The notes below the pieces were generated by a model that was given only the letters and a program-made list of their open reading frames with translations, made no database searches and was not told where the DNA came from. The position numbers and the translations under genes are program-made. Below are positions 1-10,799 of a stretch of 64,000 nt of DNA, one piece after another. The DNA comes from Pachyseris speciosa (taxonomy: Eukaryota; Cnidaria; Anthozoa; Scleractinia; Pachyseridae), in NCBI GenBank assembly GCA_016490735.1, contig JAEMWC010001112.1, positions 143,501 through 207,500 on the forward strand, in the 5' to 3' direction. Each line of letters starts with the position of its first letter. The first letter of the stretch is position 1.

Positions 1-1980
1 GACGTAGTTAAGCCCTTTCGACGGTAGTCTGTTCCTACCACGTTATTTCATAGAAATCTTAATATTAAAAATGGTTAATAATTTCTTTAAAAACTTGTTG
101 CACTTGTCGGTAATCCGTATTACAGTTTTACTGCGAAAAAATATCAGTCTTATTGACCACATTGAGTTGCACAAATAGCTGATTCACTTCTTTTTCTTTC
201 TATTTATGATGTTTTGATTTTTTTTTTCTAGCTGAATTCTTTCTAAGTCCATGTAAAACAAGTTCCAGTTATATTTTCGTTAAGCCAAAATTTCTCACGT
301 AAAATGTAGGGAGATCCTACAGTCCTAAGATCGGAGAATAGTTTCATGCGACCGTACTTTTATCTTAAAAGAAGCGGATAAAAAAGGAAGAAAAATGCAA
401 AGGAAGAAAAAGGCATCACACAGTAATCATCATAAAATAGGCCAAAAAAACAAAACAGGAACGCGCAGGGGTAGAGGCTGGGGAGCCAGGGTCCCCAACT
501 ATTTTTGCGGAAAAAAAATTAATGAATTACAGTAAGTAAAAGGCACATCCAAAAAAGTACTTTTATGGGATAATAGTGCTTGGGTAAAGATGGGGGACCT
601 CGCTCGAAAACATCCAAATTTATGATTGGTTTCTTTCGATGCTGTCTGAAAACCACGTAGTTGTAGTCTTCTGTTGGTGATCAAAGTGAGGTTGAGAGAC
701 CAACGCGACTCCTGCTGTGCGCCCAATGTGTTGTTCACGACCTTTATGGTTTTAATTTAACTAGAATATCTTTAAGCGATTTTCCTTTTCTGTAAAAAAT
801 CAAGGGAGGTTCCTTGCATGAATATCTCCCTGAGTGTTGGTTGTTCTTTAGCCTCAGATCGAGTACAGTTTGCCAATGAATAAATTTCTTAAATTTCTTG
901 AATTAGGTAGTCTTATTTCTTGTGCAAACACAGTCTACCTTAAGAGCATGATGACACACTGTAAAGAATCAGTCCAATTCTAAAAAGTCCAGTTTTTAGA
1001 ATAAGTTGATTTAAATAGCTTATTTGCATGGATAGATCGGGAAATACTATAGTCACCTCTATGGGATTTCATCATGACAATAAATTACTTTGGTATTCGA
1101 CCTGGTTTCCTATTTAAGCCAAAGTGAGGTCAGTGCCGGGGGTCTAAACAACACAAGGCCTTAAAGAAATGCGCGGTTGATTCATATGATACTGTATTTC
1201 CTCGATTAGACGCTCTCCTCGAATTAGCACCCCACCCCGAACATACTCACACTCATCCCTCACCCTGGGGAGTCATCAGATGAAATAGAGGGTTAGCGGG
1301 AGGTTGGGGCGAACCCCTCGGAATTTTGTTTGTTGTGTGCTACCTTCAATTAATTCTGAACTAACTTCAGACCAAATTAAGAATGTCCGATACCCATTTC
1401 CAAACCTGGCCTCTGAAATCCCTTTCCCCGTTTTCAGACCTCAGACCAAAATGGTTATATTTGTACCCTCAACTATCATACCCAGGAGGGCCGCACAGAC
1501 CTATATATACATACCTCCGGTGGTTGCAAAGAGTGGTAGAAACAAAGGAAAGGGTAAACACTTTCTTTTGTCATTAGAACGTTCTTCACTAACGCCACAA
1601 CTTTGTAGGTAAGTTCTGCCATTTATTTAACATTCTTGGAATGTGCTACACACTCTTTTGACTACAAGTTTAAGAGAAAAGACATACATGTGCACAGAAG
1701 ATAACTAGAGGACTCAACTTTATCTAAAGTCCATATTAAATCATACGTGGTTTAAATAATGCAGTGTATATTGGAGAATGGTACTGATCTTTATCATTCT
1801 TGTATGAAGGCTAAAAGCAAAAAATTAAAAACCTCGCTGACTACATTTAAAATCACTCATTGACAACCGTCGCTTGCATCTTGTAGAAGTAGAAGTTTAC
1901 AATCCTACGCCCAGTCTAAACGTTTAACAGATTATCGAACAACATCTTGTGGCTTAAACAGCGTTACAAGGTTTAGACCA
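1..1980. other. No recognisable gene or repeat
   Basis: I see no convincing coding segment, RNA gene or structured repeat here. The open frames are short, lack known motifs and have no splice-site context. It probably lies downstream of the PARP-type gene, which ends near 3828 on the minus strand. Confidence 0.5.
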
Positions 1981-2076
1981 AGTGTTAGATGAATATTATG
2001 CTGCCGATCAAGAAATTTCGCCAGCAATTAACATTTTTAAATGGCGGCGGTTTAGCTGCGCATTGTTTGATGTGTC

Positions 2077-2345
2077 AGAGCGGTTTTCAGTTGATCATCG
2101 CAAGTAAATTGCGTTTGCACTGGTTTTACATTGCTTCGCTCTGTGAACTCGCACCACTTTTTCAACCAATGAGAAGCAAAACCAAAACCAATCGCGACTT
2201 GCACGCGCGCATTTTCCCGCGCTTTGCGCCTGCTACATGTAATTGCTTCGGATTGGCTCATTTGCACTGTTTGCATCTGTTGTGATTGGTCACAGTAATT
2301 GCTTTGGTTTTGGTTTTACGACACTCGATTGAAAACCGGTTTTTA
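2077..2345. repeat. MITE-like element, family A, copy 1
   Basis: Terminal inverted segments (AGAGCGGTTTTCA at the left, TGAAAACCGGTTTT-like at the right) enclose about 270 bp with CCAAT-type segments. Related copies lie at about 5908-6072 and 58024-58307. No coding capacity is visible, so it is a non-autonomous DNA transposon by inference. Confidence 0.6.
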
Positions 2346-2843
2346 GAAAAATGCTGTAACGTATCGAGATGAAAGCTCCCTAAACCCCGGTTTACAATAC
2401 AATTTCTTCATGCGCCCTGCGTTTTTTGTTCGTTTGGGTGAAACTGGCAGCTCTAACCCTTGCGTGTTAGGAAAAAGGTACAACACTGTGAAAGTATCAC
2501 TTTTTTTTTCTAGTGTCCAGCTTGTTATGAAGCATAATGTCACCCTTGGCATATTTCAAATCTTTTAGGTTGTTTTATAGCTTGCGTACTAAGTGTGGTG
2601 AAAGGATTATAGCATTTAATTAGCAACATCCAAGCCATTCCTATCCTTGTTTTAATAATACGATTCGATGTGTCCTAGGTTTGAGCGCCAATAATTAATG
2701 GCATTTTCTACACGCAGTATGAGTACTAACCGCAAAACAAACGATGAATTTTGCCGGGAAAACCATAAATTAACACCGAAAGTTATATTGCGTCAATTTA
2801 ACATTTTAATGATGCATCATGTTCTCCTTATATGGCTATCAAA

Positions 2844-3198
2844 GGGCGCTTTCCTTTTGCATGGAAAAACCGGTTGTTCCGGTAAATCAAATGGAACAGA
2901 CTTTTCCAAGAGAAATTTTTCGGAAAAAAAGGAATACCTTTTGAGGTATTCCTCTTTTCTTGGTTTTATCGGAATGACCAAAAAATCCTTTACTATCTGC
3001 GGCCTCCCACTAGTTCCATGCTCCTTGATGAAGAAAACGCGCGGTTTGGTGGTGTTTTGGTTAATACCCAGTCTCTTAAAGAGTGACTCAGTGCAAAAGG
3101 AACATGCCCGTCCCGTTCCGTTTTGATTGAGAAAAAATTGTCCTGTTCCTTTTAACGCAAATTTCTCCCCGGTTTTTCCATTCAAATGGAAAGCGCCC
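2844..3198. repeat. TIR-bounded MITE-like element
   Basis: GGGCGCTTTCC at the left is inverted as GGAAAGCGCCC at the right, and a GGAAAAACCGG segment just inside is also inverted. A small central palindrome (GGAATACC..GGTATTCC) occurs at about 2930-2952. The overlapping open frames on both strands are by-products of the inverted structure. Confidence 0.5.
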
Positions 3199-3827
3199 AA
3201 GTACACGAAGGGGGCGTTCTTATTCCCAGAGTTTCTCAAAATTCTCAGCCGGGGGGACCTTGGAATGAAAATAAATGGAGGGCTCTGGAGACAGACAACT
3301 TAACGCAAATGAGCATTGGTCAAACGCTTTGAATACCCGATAGGAAATCGTTAGAATTTAGGCCTCTCTTCCTGTTTTGTTTTCGAAAGTGGTTTTAAAT
3401 CACAAACGTCACCATTTAGACAAAGACGATGCATGAAGACCAGAAGTCCTAACATCTATAACTTCAAAACCTTAGAGCCTTCTGTTTCTCATCCCGATAA
3501 CTCGTGTCCCACACTGGTTATTCACGGCCCCAGACACCTCTGTGCTTTGGTAAGCATTGCTAAGCTGAGGTAGTCGTGGTTGTTGTTCTTGTTATTGTTG
3601 GTTGAAATACATCAAGATCGTAAGAGCAAGGCAGTGCTTTTGACCAAATTGTGAAAAATCTGACAAATAATTACGTCTTTTTAGTTCAAAGTAAACGCCA
3701 CCCACGCCCTTGTCTAGTGAAACGTAAAACGCCCATTTACTTTACCATGAAATTTATTCCCGGTGAAACGTGATCAAACACCCTCCTTAAACACCCTGCT
3801 GAGTAGAGAGCCTTTCTTACTTTCTTT

Positions 3828-4115
3828 TTACCTCCAGGTGCGTGTCAACTGCACCACGTATCGTATAAGCACCTGTGATTCCTTATATACCACATATTCG
3901 CTATAATTGTTTCCAATATACCGAACACCAAGCCTCTCTTCCAAACCGGACTGCTTCACTCGTATTCCTGCAGGTACCACAGCTCCACAAGGTGTCGTGA
4001 CGTCTTCACTCGGTTCAGGAATCACTTTGCTAACGGCCAAGACGCTGTCAAATCCCTCGGGAGTTCCTTCTTGGTACACATGATACGTGAGTTCCTTCAA
4101 CCGACCAAGGGCAAC
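3828..4115 (-). CDS. Last exon: C-terminal PARP catalytic domain
   Basis: The exon begins after an acceptor (TTTCTGCAAAG) with VALGRLKELTYHVY and continues to NNYSEYVVYKESQVLIRYVV and a TAA stop. The S-E-Y-V-V-Y block matches the PARP segment that holds the catalytic glutamate. The length is 96 codons including the stop, in phase 0 with the exon at 4527-4613. Confidence 0.75.
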   Translation of the reverse strand, partial: VALGRLKELTYHVYQEGTPEGFDSVLAVSKVIPEPSEDVTTPCGAVVPAGIRVKQSGLEERLGVRYIGNNYSEYVVYKESQVLIRYVVQLTRTWR

Positions 4116-4286
4116 CTTTGCAGAAACAGAACCACAAAACATTTGAGGAAACATAAAACGACTGAAAAATGTTCAGAACTCGGAATTGAAATGAAACACA
4201 GAAATATTAGTTTTCAAGATTACGGCTTAGTATCGTGTAGAGAATCCCTGAAACGCCTTCTCTGATTGGTTTAGTGATGACGATGG

Positions 4287-4330
4287 CGATGACGATCACG
4301 AAGACGACGCCGACGACGACGATCGGATGA
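4287..4330. repeat. GAC/GAT-rich simple repeat
   Basis: An imperfect run of GATGAC/GACGAC triplets lies in the intron between the last two PARP exons. No function is indicated. Confidence 0.5.
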
Positions 4331-4526
4331 CGCTAACGACTATTACTCTACTGCTGGCTTACTTTGACAGATATTTCGGTAATCTGTAAAGTGTTTGATA
4401 GCATAACTGATTTGGTCTTAATTTTCCACAGTAAATTAGCCGTGACTACCATTTCGTGTTAAGCTATATTATGAAACTACAACAAAGATACTTCGCGCTA
4501 TCAAGATATTAACACTAAATTCTCAC

Positions 4527-4613
4527 CTCACACAGAAGCACAAAACCATTGCTACCGGATCCATAATCAGTGTAGTTGATACTCTTTTCCAAGCTGTCAG
4601 ACGAGTAAATTCC
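4527..4613 (-). CDS. PARP catalytic exon (GIY block)
   Basis: This 29-codon exon runs from acceptor CATCAG to donor GTGAGA. It encodes GIYSSDSLEKSINY and ends GFVLLCE, matching the G-I-Y-F-A-D and L-L-L-x-E-V-A-L-G region of PARPs. The NAD-contacting tyrosine of the GIY block is present. It joins the next exon in phase 0. Confidence 0.75.
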
Positions 4614-5280
4614 CTGATGGATATGCCAACAAAGGAAAACAAGAACCATAGGTAAGTCTTAACTTACCAACGTTTTTAAAGGAACAAATACTACGCCGTT
4701 GCTAATGCAACCAAATTGTAACAAACTGAGAGCGAGTCAGAGGCTCCATAATTAAGTATGTACAAGTGCATTCTTCTAAGTTGACGAGGACAATCTACTG
4801 TCTTACGCAGAGTAGTTTGAGGGCTTTAAATGAATATTGCGACCATGAAATTCTACCATTCAAGTTAAAAATTACAAGTGAAAGGAAACTTGGTTTTCAC
4901 TGACTCACAAGACCGGCTTAAATCAATTTTTGACGTGTTTTAACGCTCTAACTGATCGATGAATTCTGGATTCTACGACATCGTTATTAAATAAATCAGC
5001 ATCGTATTGCAACAAGTTGAGACCCACCATTAATTGGCGACATTTTGTGCTGTGAAGAGTTTTGAAATCAACACGGTTAGTACCCTTAGGGTAGTGCGCC
5101 ACTGACATGGATGTCCTTGCCGACGGCGAATTCACTCGCCTCAAACGAGCTATGCTCTGTTGTAAAGCACTCAAGGAAGTGATGAGAACGAAGTAGGAGG
5201 AAACACGAGCCACACGCGAGTGAATCTCAATGTTCTCGTGGCTTCCTTGCGTGCTTTACAACAGAACAAAGCTAGATTAA

Positions 5281-5434
5281 GAAATGAGTGTGGATGATAT
5301 ATGAAATGAATCATATATGAACTGCGGAAATGAAATCAAATGAAGAATGATCCTCGCAGTTGGATCATTCTTCATTTGATTTCATTTCCGCAGTTCATAT
5401 ATGATTCATTTCATATATCATCCACACTCATTTC
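5281..5434. repeat. Perfect 73-bp-arm palindrome made of SINE-tail sequence
   Basis: Arms 5281-5353 and 5362-5434 are exact inverse complements with an 8-base loop. Part of the arm sequence recurs at about 5602-5632 in the tail of the neighbouring tRNA-type SINE, so the hairpin looks like an inverted duplication of SINE-tail DNA. Confidence 0.85.
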
Positions 5435-5467
5435 TCTCACGGGAACATATGAACCCACAATTGACCT

Positions 5468-5482
<15 letters not shown>

Positions 5483-5508
<26 letters not shown>

Positions 5509-5650
5509 ATCGCACCGGTAATCGCGAGGTCACGGGTTCGAACCCCGTTGAAGTCCTGAATTTTTTTCAGGCTTCTTTTCGCAATTGCATAAATTGCGTT
5601 CACAACTGCGAGGATCATTCTTCATTTGATTTAATAACAACTCTGTTGGC
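5483..5650 (+). repeat. tRNA-derived SINE
   Basis: The head 5483-5555 is tRNA-like: acceptor GGCTTCA pairs with TGAAGTC, an A box (TAGCTCAGTTGG) and a B box (GGTTCGAACCC) are present, and the loop would give a GGT anticodon preceded by C rather than U33. A tail with CTGAATTTTTTTCAGG and AT-rich sequence follows. A related copy lies at 63691. Confidence 0.75.
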
Positions 5651-5907
5651 CCATCTAGCTTGATCTGTTCTTTTTTAAAAGTCTATGTAAGTCACCAACA
5701 GCCAAATGAATATTTTTCCGTATGGAACTTAAGTTATGAGTCAGTAAGCATGGCCGTTCAGGACATTATGGGCTTGAAAAGGACTATTCTCGGAGACACT
5801 GAAAGACGCTTCCTGAATTTAAGCAGAAGTCGTCGTCATTAACAGCAGTATTTGTCAGAATACAATCAACCAGAAGATAAACCAAAATCATAGCAATTAC
5901 AACAGAG

Positions 5908-6072
5908 GCAGACAGCGCAATGAACCAATCAGAACTGGAAGCAATTACATGATGTAACCAGTGCAAAGTGTTTCTCATTTGTTGACGTGCGTTTTGCAAG
6001 GCAATCAAAGAGCAAACTAAAGCAAACCAATGCAAACGAGTGTACGTTCGACATTCAACTCAAAACCGCTGT
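5908..6072. repeat. MITE-like element, family A, partial copy
   Basis: It shares AACCAATCAGAA, AGCAATTACATG and the terminal CGACATTCAACTCAAAACCGCT with the copies at 2077 and 58024. The left end is not clear. Confidence 0.45.
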
Positions 6073-6138
6073 ACTAAGTGCAAACACTTACAACAAGACC
6101 TCAATATTTTTCGAGAACATTCATGAACAATTCCTTAC

Positions 6139-6246
6139 TTGAGTTGTAAATGTACTCCAGTATGAGTTGGCATTCCTCCGAGTTTGGATCCAACAGTTCC
6201 AGTTGGCACCCGAGGGATTTGTACACATAATCCAACGGATTTACCT
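6139..6246 (-). CDS. PARP exon between regulatory and catalytic domains
   Basis: The frame reads NPLDYVYKSLGCQLELLDPN then SEECQLILEYIYNSSK, a typical segment just before the catalytic His exon in PARPs. It is bounded by a TTTTCAG acceptor and a GTAAGG donor. It takes up the one-base phase left by the exon at 7183-7369. No matching downstream exon with the H-G-S/T motif is visible. Confidence 0.75.
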
Positions 6247-6862
6247 CTGAAAAAAAAAAATGACAACAGTCTTAACCCTTTGTGTCCGGTTTTTTGTCTG
6301 CAGTTGATAGAGGCACCCCACAGGTAGCTGAGAGTGGTACACCTGAGCTGAAGGTAGACTCGTGGAAAACTACACCATTTAGTGCGTTCAAAATTGGAAT
6401 ACGCCCCACGCACTAATAAGATATTTCACATCTTTAAATAGAAAGCCGCATTCAAGGCACCGTAAAGACAACAAAAAAGTGCCGCGGTGTAATAGGGAAC
6501 GTAGGGCGTGTACTTTTGGAGCATTTCGGAAAAAAAAATCATGCACTCGGATTAGACGGTAATCGTGTTCTTTTGGGACTTGATTCTGTTTTCGGGATGG
6601 ATGAGATAGCGTTCAGTTTATTCTGTCTTTGACAGCAGGACGAACAGAATGCATGGCGTCCTTGAAACACGAGAGATATGCACTCTTTTAGGAAGGTTTT
6701 ACGTTGACCGCCACGCCTTTCACGTGGCACGTTCGGTCCGTGTGAGCTGCTTTCAAGGTCACCTCCTCCATTTTTCAGAATGTGCGGTTTTTGAGAAACC
6801 ATATTCTTCGTATTCACTTATAAGAAATTCCTGAATAGCCCGTTTTACAGTTGCATGCTTAG

Positions 6863-7046
6863 TGAGCTGGCCTATGAATGGAAAGGAGGCTGGCAGTGAC
6901 CTTGTTTTGATACAGACCTCACTACTTTTCTCGTGTAAATCATGTTTTTCTTATGCTAACAACTCCACATTTCCATATGAAAGACAGAGGTTTGTATCAA
7001 AACAAGGTCACCTCCAGCCTCGCTTCCACTCAAAGGCCAGGTCACT
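6863..7046. repeat. Inverted repeat (stem-loop element)
   Basis: A segment around 6880-6918 (AGTGACCTTGTTTTGATACA) is inverted around 6982-7020 with a short AT-rich spacer. It is probably a foldback element inside the intron. Confidence 0.5.
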
Positions 7047-7182
7047 GAACACACAACTGTAAAATGGGCTATTGTCGTTAAAGAACACATCCTTGGCCAT
7101 GAGCACGACGAGGAATGATACCTTTTAGAGGAACGCTGGGTTCTCCAAAATTGGTAGATGATTACAAGTTCACAAAACCTAC

Positions 7183-7369
7183 CTTTGCTCCTGTGTTGTG
7201 GCCCAAGCAGGATTTTACTAGCATCAGCGAGTTCTGTCAACTTGTACAATGCATCCATGTGTCTTTCAATGGTATCAGCCTCATTCAGCCGTGGAATGCG
7301 CTCATAGGTGTAATGAGCCACGGGCATCAGCATGTAATATGTGTTATATGTGTTACTAAGCTCAGCAAT
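7183..7369 (-). CDS. PARP regulatory domain exon
   Basis: It encodes IAELSNTYNTYYMLMPVAHY then TYERIPRLNEADTIERHMDA and LADASKILLGPQHRSK. The LSNxFYxxIPH-like block and the following helices fit the C-terminal half of the PARP regulatory domain. The acceptor has a long pyrimidine tract ending CCGTAG; the donor is GTAGGT. Confidence 0.8.
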
Positions 7370-7479
7370 CTACGGTGAAAATAGAGAGGAGGAGAGCAAA
7401 ATATTGCATGATATTACAAGTATTGTTGAAGTTACGTATTAGAAAATCCACAGCAGTTGTGCTGAACCAGGAATATAAA

Positions 7480-7720
7480 CACGTGCACGCGTGCAAAGTG
7501 CATATTGCATTTACTGCATCACCGCATATGCGTACGGCATGCATCATTTGCCTTACTGCATTATATGCAGTGCATGTAATGCGTGACATGCGCTGCATGC
7601 ATATAGCTGTGCGACATGTAATACATACAGCTGGTGTATTAGACTGCAACATGTACAGCATGCTTTGCCTCTACGCAGGTGTTGCATGTACTGCATGCAT
7701 TACATATATGCACTGTGCGT
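7480..7720. repeat. TGCATG/GCATGC-rich low-complexity tract
   Basis: Degenerate repeats of TGCAT, GCATG and TACTGCATG fill this part of the intron. They create spurious open frames on both strands. Confidence 0.6.
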
Positions 7721-7856
7721 TGTACAAGTAAGGCACGTTACAAAAAAAACTAATTGGGTGCAAAATTTGTGAAGCAGTTGTTAAAACGATTTATTAACGG
7801 AAAGAAATCACCTGTTTCGGAGTTGCATATGATTCATTATAAACTAGCTTGCATAC

Positions 7857-7917
7857 CTTCTCAAATTTCCCTTCTGTTCCTTCCAGATTGCGCCTATCGA
7901 TGGTGTCCACAATCGCT
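7857..7917 (-). CDS. PARP regulatory domain exon (61 nt)
   Basis: It supplies AIVDTIDRRNLEGTEGKFEK, the loop-helix between the GRLSKETIEQA exon and the LSN exon. The acceptor is TTTCATACAG and the donor GTATGC. The one leading base completes the codon left open by the exon at 8098-8225, so the small size is supported by phase. Confidence 0.75.
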
Positions 7918-8097
7918 CTGTATGAAACAGATCAGAGCAATGAAATATATTTCAATCACAGAAGGCAAGGCGATGTGACTTCTAGTGAAAAAAAAAGCAC
8001 GTTTGCAGACAATGTGCTCTGGTACATGCAGAAAGAGTCAAAATAAATAAATTTATTTGAAGGAGTACTTAATCATCAGATATGACCCAAGACTTAC

Positions 8098-8225
8098 TTA
8101 ATTTCTTTCAGTATCCCACGGGCCTGTTCGATAGTCTCTTTAGAAAGTCGCCCGAACGGCATGTAGTCCTGGTCAAGCCTGAAGTTATAGCTGCTCATGG
8201 CAGAACTCAGCACACCAAAGTTTGT
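8098..8225 (-). CDS. PARP regulatory domain exon
   Basis: It reads TNFGVLSSAMSSYNFRLDQD then YMPFGRLSKETIEQARGILK. M-P-x-G-x-L-S is the hallmark of the PARP regulatory domain. Bounded by CTTTCAG acceptor and GTAAGT donor. Confidence 0.8.
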
Positions 8226-8359
8226 CTGAAAGGAGAAAACGACAGGTTGCTCAGGTAAGTATACGTAGTTTTGCGTTGACCACCACCACCACACACGAAA
8301 AACAAAACAAAGAGGTAAACAGACAAAAAAAAAGCTGGGATAGCACGACCTAGAAGTTT

Positions 8360-8390
8360 AAAACAAACAAACAAACAAACAAACAACAAC
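8360..8390. repeat. (AAAC)n microsatellite
   Basis: About six tandem AAAC units, ending in ACAACAACAACC. Confidence 0.8.
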
Positions 8391-8430
8391 AACCACGATA
8401 CAAGGGAGAGCGAATGGGTATTATGAGATC

Positions 8431-8562
8431 AGTTCTTGGTGAATTGTGGGTAGATCCAGTCCTTTGTGGGGGCAAACGGCCATTTTAGGACGTAATTTGA
8501 AATTGTAATTTTGACCGTTTGCCCCGACATAGGACTGGATCTACCCACAATTCACCAGGACT
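8431..8562. repeat. Short MITE with near-perfect TIRs
   Basis: TTGGTGAATTGTGGGTAGAT at the left is inverted at the right end, and GGGGCAAACGG is inverted just inside. It is about 130 bp with no coding content. Confidence 0.7.
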
Positions 8563-8656
8563 AATCATTAGCAAAATGGTGTATTCATCAGTTATGAAAC
8601 CCCAAACGATCAAAAACTCCCCTTTCCCTTTGCAGATTCAATTGATAAACACTTAC

Positions 8657-8813
8657 AATGGCTTTCATGAATGACTGCATCTCCTCCGAAAGATGAGATG
8701 GCGGACACTTGGTAAGTTCGAATAGCTTCAGAACCTCCCTCATTTGCTTCCGTTTATTTTCTGGGTTTCTTTCAGGTAACACGAGGGTATACTTCTTTGG
8801 TAGCTTGAAAAAG
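8657..8813 (-). CDS. Exon linking WGR to PARP regulatory domain
   Basis: It encodes FFKLPKKYTLVLPERNPENK and then CPPSHLSEEMQSFMKAI. The FxKxPxKYxLV block is the usual C-terminal end of a WGR domain; the rest starts the regulatory helical domain. The acceptor at TTTGATAG was chosen because it completes the phase from the WGR exon (K-D-N). Confidence 0.75.
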
Positions 8814-9489
8814 CTATCAAATCATCCAACAAAACACAATATAAGGAAGCTGCTTCACAGGAACGAGCTCCGCAGTAATTATGTTAATATTAATCATTAT
8901 TTTTGGGTATTAATTGATTATAATTTTTCTCTTACCTTCTTTAAAATACCTTACGAAAACTGGAAAAAATAGGAAACTCATTAACGTCATTCTTAATATT
9001 TCAAGTCTTTGGTCAACTGAGGAGGAACAAAACTTTAAAAGGACGATACCAGAATGAAGCTCGAATGAATCGAGGCGGCAAATGACTACATACTGTTGCA
9101 CATACTCTTAACTACAGGACGGACGATTTGCCACAAACGATCTGAAGTCGGTGTTGCGAAGAGGAATGTCACATCTTATAAACAGATAGCGAGGGCGGTG
9201 CGTTGAATGTTCAAAAGGGTAGAAAATTATTAACATACAAGTGGAGGGATAAAGCTAGATAAAACTAAGTCGGGGGCCGGGGATTTTCCCAGGTCATTTT
9301 CAGTTAGATCCCCGCCTACCTCGATAGAAAAACAGCATATTGACTTAACCACAATAGCTGGAATCCGCGGCTTCCTTTTGCATATCCCTACCCATCTACT
9401 CCAAAAATTCGTGACAGCTCTGCATTCAATTGTATCTCAATGCACAAACCGAACAGGTGGCCCTGGCTCCCAACCACAGTTCAACTTAC

Positions 9490-9658
9490 TTATCCTTATT
9501 GATCCACTCGTTGCCAGTTTTGCTCTTGAAGATCTTTTTGAACTCAGCTGCAGCAGTGTCGGGATCACTGTACGGTGTCCTCTGATGCTGTCCACTGTCT
9601 CCAACTCTTCCCACCGGTTAAATAACACCCAGAGATCCTTTGCTTTGTGGTGCACAAT
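9490..9658 (-). pseudogene. WGR-domain exon with one-base frameshift
   Basis: The exon starts IVHHKAKDLWVLFNRW and then leaves frame exactly where the W-G-R motif should follow. Downstream bases in the alternative frame encode FKKIFKSKTGNEW, the normal end of a WGR domain. The exon is 169 nt where the phases of both neighbours call for 170. A one-base deletion in a short G run accounts for this; it may be a real mutation or a homopolymer assembly error. WGR domains bind nucleic acid ends and activate PARPs. Confidence 0.75.
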
Positions 9659-9699
9659 CTGAAAAGCGCAATGAATCCATCAGATTCAAACAGCTTCAA

Positions 9700-10400
9700 A
9701 TATTCTTTGTAGTCACGCGCATACCGCTCGTGCAACGTTATTTTTAATTTTAAATCGTCAATCGTAATTTTAAATCCTCAATCTCACTGGGCTTCTCTAT
9801 TGAGGTGCTACGGCCGGAGGTCACCTCTTCAGCCCTATTTTTCACAGTACAATATGTTGTTCACCGAGTTCTAAATTGATTCTGGTTTGAAGCGTTCTCG
9901 GAATGAAAGGCTATGTCTCTCCCAGTAATCCACACAACATGTACTCTGCGTTTTTCTCGCATTTTTGCATTGTGTTTTTGTCTCTTTTGTTTTTTCGGGG
10001 GGGGGGGGGGGAACTCCATTTTTCAGCGCATTATTTAAATGATTTTTTTTAAATTGAGACTGAAGAGAAGGGAAAGTCAGACACACACGCGGTTAATACG
10101 GGAAACTGTAGCTAATACTGTTGAACTGATGTCGCGCAGTGTATCATCTCATGCTGAACGTTGTACAGAGCAACTGGACAACATTTTGAGCGATGTTGAA
10201 CGGGGTCCACAAAGACCTCCCTGTGTGACAGCAAAAAAAAAAGCATTCATTAATGCATTCCAAAGAAATTAAGACACATCAAAGTGCCTATGAAATAGAA
10301 AAAAAGTTTGGTTTATATGTTTGTTCATATCGTTATTAAACCAAAAACCCGGTTTGAAACGCCCGAAACCTTCTCCATGTAAGATTTTTCTGGGCTGAAA
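9700..10400. other. Intron, no gene seen
   Basis: It includes a poly-G run near 9998-10012 and AT-rich stretches. I find no coding segment with motif support. Confidence 0.4.
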
Positions 10401-10502
10401 GTTTGCATTTGGCCGATTTTGAGTGTCGCCATCTTGCGCTCGGTCAAACACTCAGATTACACCGGAAATAACGTACTTGGTGGTTCCACAGACATCAGCG
10501 TT

Positions 10503-10795
10503 ATGGAGAAGAAGGGAAGAAAGAAAGGTTGCATTAACTATTGCTCTGCCGGTGGCCCTAATCTTGCAAATTGTGGCAACAAGACTGGATCGCCGGGAAT
10601 TCCAATGCATTACTTTCCCCCTGAAGAAAATTTGCAGAATAAATGGACTCGATTTGTCCGCCTTCATCGAAAATATTTCATCCCGAAGAAGAGTTCTTGT
10701 TTGTGTTTGAACACTGGATTTCGAGGAAAGCTGTTTTGAGCGCAAGCCCGTCCTTGTGCAGACTAACAATGGTCAAACCATTGAATTGAAGAGTT
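10503..10795 (+). pseudogene. THAP-type zinc-finger fragment
   Basis: From the ATG the frame reads MEKKGRKKGCINYCSAGG, then GIPMHYFPPEENLQNKW and FVRLHRKYFIPKKSS. The C-x3-C pair, the F-P and W residues and spacing fit a THAP DNA-binding domain. The expected C-terminal L-C-S-x-H-F block appears broken by a frameshift near 10705, where a second frame gives FEHWISRKAV. THAP domains occur in transcription factors and P-element-type transposases. With no further exon seen, this is probably a relic or a first exon. AATAAA lies at about 10895. Confidence 0.5.
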
Positions 10796-10799
10796 GAGT

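Noticed and set aside
2698..3239. Open frames of 140-142 codons on both strands
   Set aside because: Both are produced by the inverted repeats of the MITE at 2844-3198, and the proteins mirror each other.
4923..5213. 96-codon minus-strand ORF as the missing PARP catalytic exon
   Set aside because: It contains no H-G-S/T, G-x-R-I-A-P or F-G-K-G block and its ends do not match splice signals in phase.
7362..7731. Long overlapping open frames on both strands
   Set aside because: They fall in the TGCATG-rich low-complexity tract, have no domain content and overlap a PARP splice site.
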